Origin: Corynebacterium sp. Marseille-P4321
Lineage (GTDB): Bacteria > Actinomycetota > Actinomycetes > Mycobacteriales > Mycobacteriaceae
Reading direction: 5' to 3'
Assembly: GCF_903645305.1 (NCBI RefSeq)
Contig: NZ_CAHJXO010000001.1
Coordinates: 1,106,044 to 1,170,043, forward strand
DNA: 64,000 nt
Below the pieces are notes generated by a model that saw nothing but the letters and a program-made list of their open reading frames with translations, did not search any database and was not told where the DNA came from. Shown piece after piece: positions 63,874 to 64,000 of this stretch; the stretch's first letter is position 1, and every line of letters starts with the position of its first letter. The translations under genes and the position numbers were made by a program.

Positions 63874-64000
63874 GGCTCTTCGCGTTTTAGAGTGCGTTGA
63901 TCTTGGGTTGCAGGCCTCCGGAGTGGATCAGGCACCGCAAGATGTAGTGGTTGATGTTGCGGAACCCGAGTGCGATGCCGCGCAGGTGCTCAAGGCGCCC
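63874..64000 (-). mobile_element. End of an ISL3-family insertion sequence
   Basis: The sequence from 63874 begins GGCTCTTCGCG, the terminal inverted repeat typical of ISL3 elements, and contains the end of a transposase gene. The rest lies beyond the window. ISL3 elements usually duplicate 8 bases of target; the flank GATTAACC (63866-63873) is a candidate. Confidence 0.75.
63887..64000 (-). CDS. ISL3-family transposase, C-terminal fragment
   Basis: The last 37 residues of a transposase: LEHLRGIALGFRNINHYILR, then CLIHSGGLQPKINAL and the stop codon at 63889-63887. The HLRGxALGF-RN pattern is that of ISL3 (IS1096/IS204-like) transposases. The stop lies 11 bases inside the terminal inverted repeat. 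The start is outside the window, so whether the element is intact cannot be told. Confidence 0.8.
   Translation of the reverse strand, partial: GRLEHLRGIALGFRNINHYILRCLIHSGGLQPKINAL

Overview
This window is a chromosomal stretch of a high-GC actinobacterium, almost certainly a Corynebacterium or close relative. The evidence is gene content and order: acnR-acn next to a RipA-type NlpC/P60 hydrolase and a cysteine-tailed ferrochelatase, mshC (mycothiol), uppP, arc/dop/pup/pafA/pafBC without proteasome genes, tatAC-helY, lnt-ppm1 and rbpA. From memory, several blocks (glutamine amidotransferase, acnR, acn, NlpC and hemH; pyrD, lipoprotein, uppP and mshC; arc through helY) resemble the order in C. 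glutamicum. Many genes have a TANNNT box 6-8 bases upstream of the start codon and no Shine-Dalgarno sequence, which is the actinobacterial leaderless arrangement. No rRNA, CRISPR array or prophage was seen. There is one tRNA, for Leu(GAG).

Layout. 1-5.1 kb is an accessory zone: a truncated ORF, a DUF222/HNH protein, two gene remnants (UPF0210 and ABC-F fragments), a DUF421 membrane protein, a glutamine amidotransferase and a secreted serine protease of visibly lower GC. 5.1-16 kb holds a UPF0210/ACT-domain pair, a second glutamine amidotransferase, acnR-acn, an Rv1476-like protein, the NlpC/P60 hydrolase behind a long structured leader, and hemH. 16-27 kb has an NfeD/SPFH membrane module, a TVP38 protein, tRNA-Leu, PEBP, pyrD, a lipoprotein, uppP and mshC with two downstream genes. 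27-34 kb carries aspA, a Dcu transporter and fhs (aspartate, fumarate and C1 metabolism), a RecB-like nuclease, an M18 aminopeptidase and trmI. 34-47 kb is the pupylation locus. arc is separated from dop-pup-pafA-pafB-pafC by about 5 kb holding a BASS transporter, pdxR/pdxS and a DUF4143 ATPase with a 23-bp minisatellite in front of it. 47-57 kb has helY, a trypsin-like protein, a frameshifted M24 peptidase, an SDR, a lipase-like hydrolase, fxsA, lnt and ppm1. 57-64 kb has rbpA behind a SigH-type promoter, a small zinc-ribbon protein, a YceI protein, a large FAD/Fe-S oxidoreductase, a cyclopropane-fatty-acid-synthase-like methyltransferase and the end of an ISL3-type insertion sequence.

Functional themes: protein tagging by Pup without a proteasome in the window; TCA-cycle control through AcnR; envelope biogenesis (NlpC/P60, UppP, Lnt, Ppm1, Tat); and mycothiol and C1 metabolism. 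The most unusual signal is not a gene. An 11-base sequence, GCTTATCGACG, occurs 17 times, on both strands, in different codon phases and once between genes. This is far above chance for a high-GC sequence and has the statistics of a dispersed functional DNA word.
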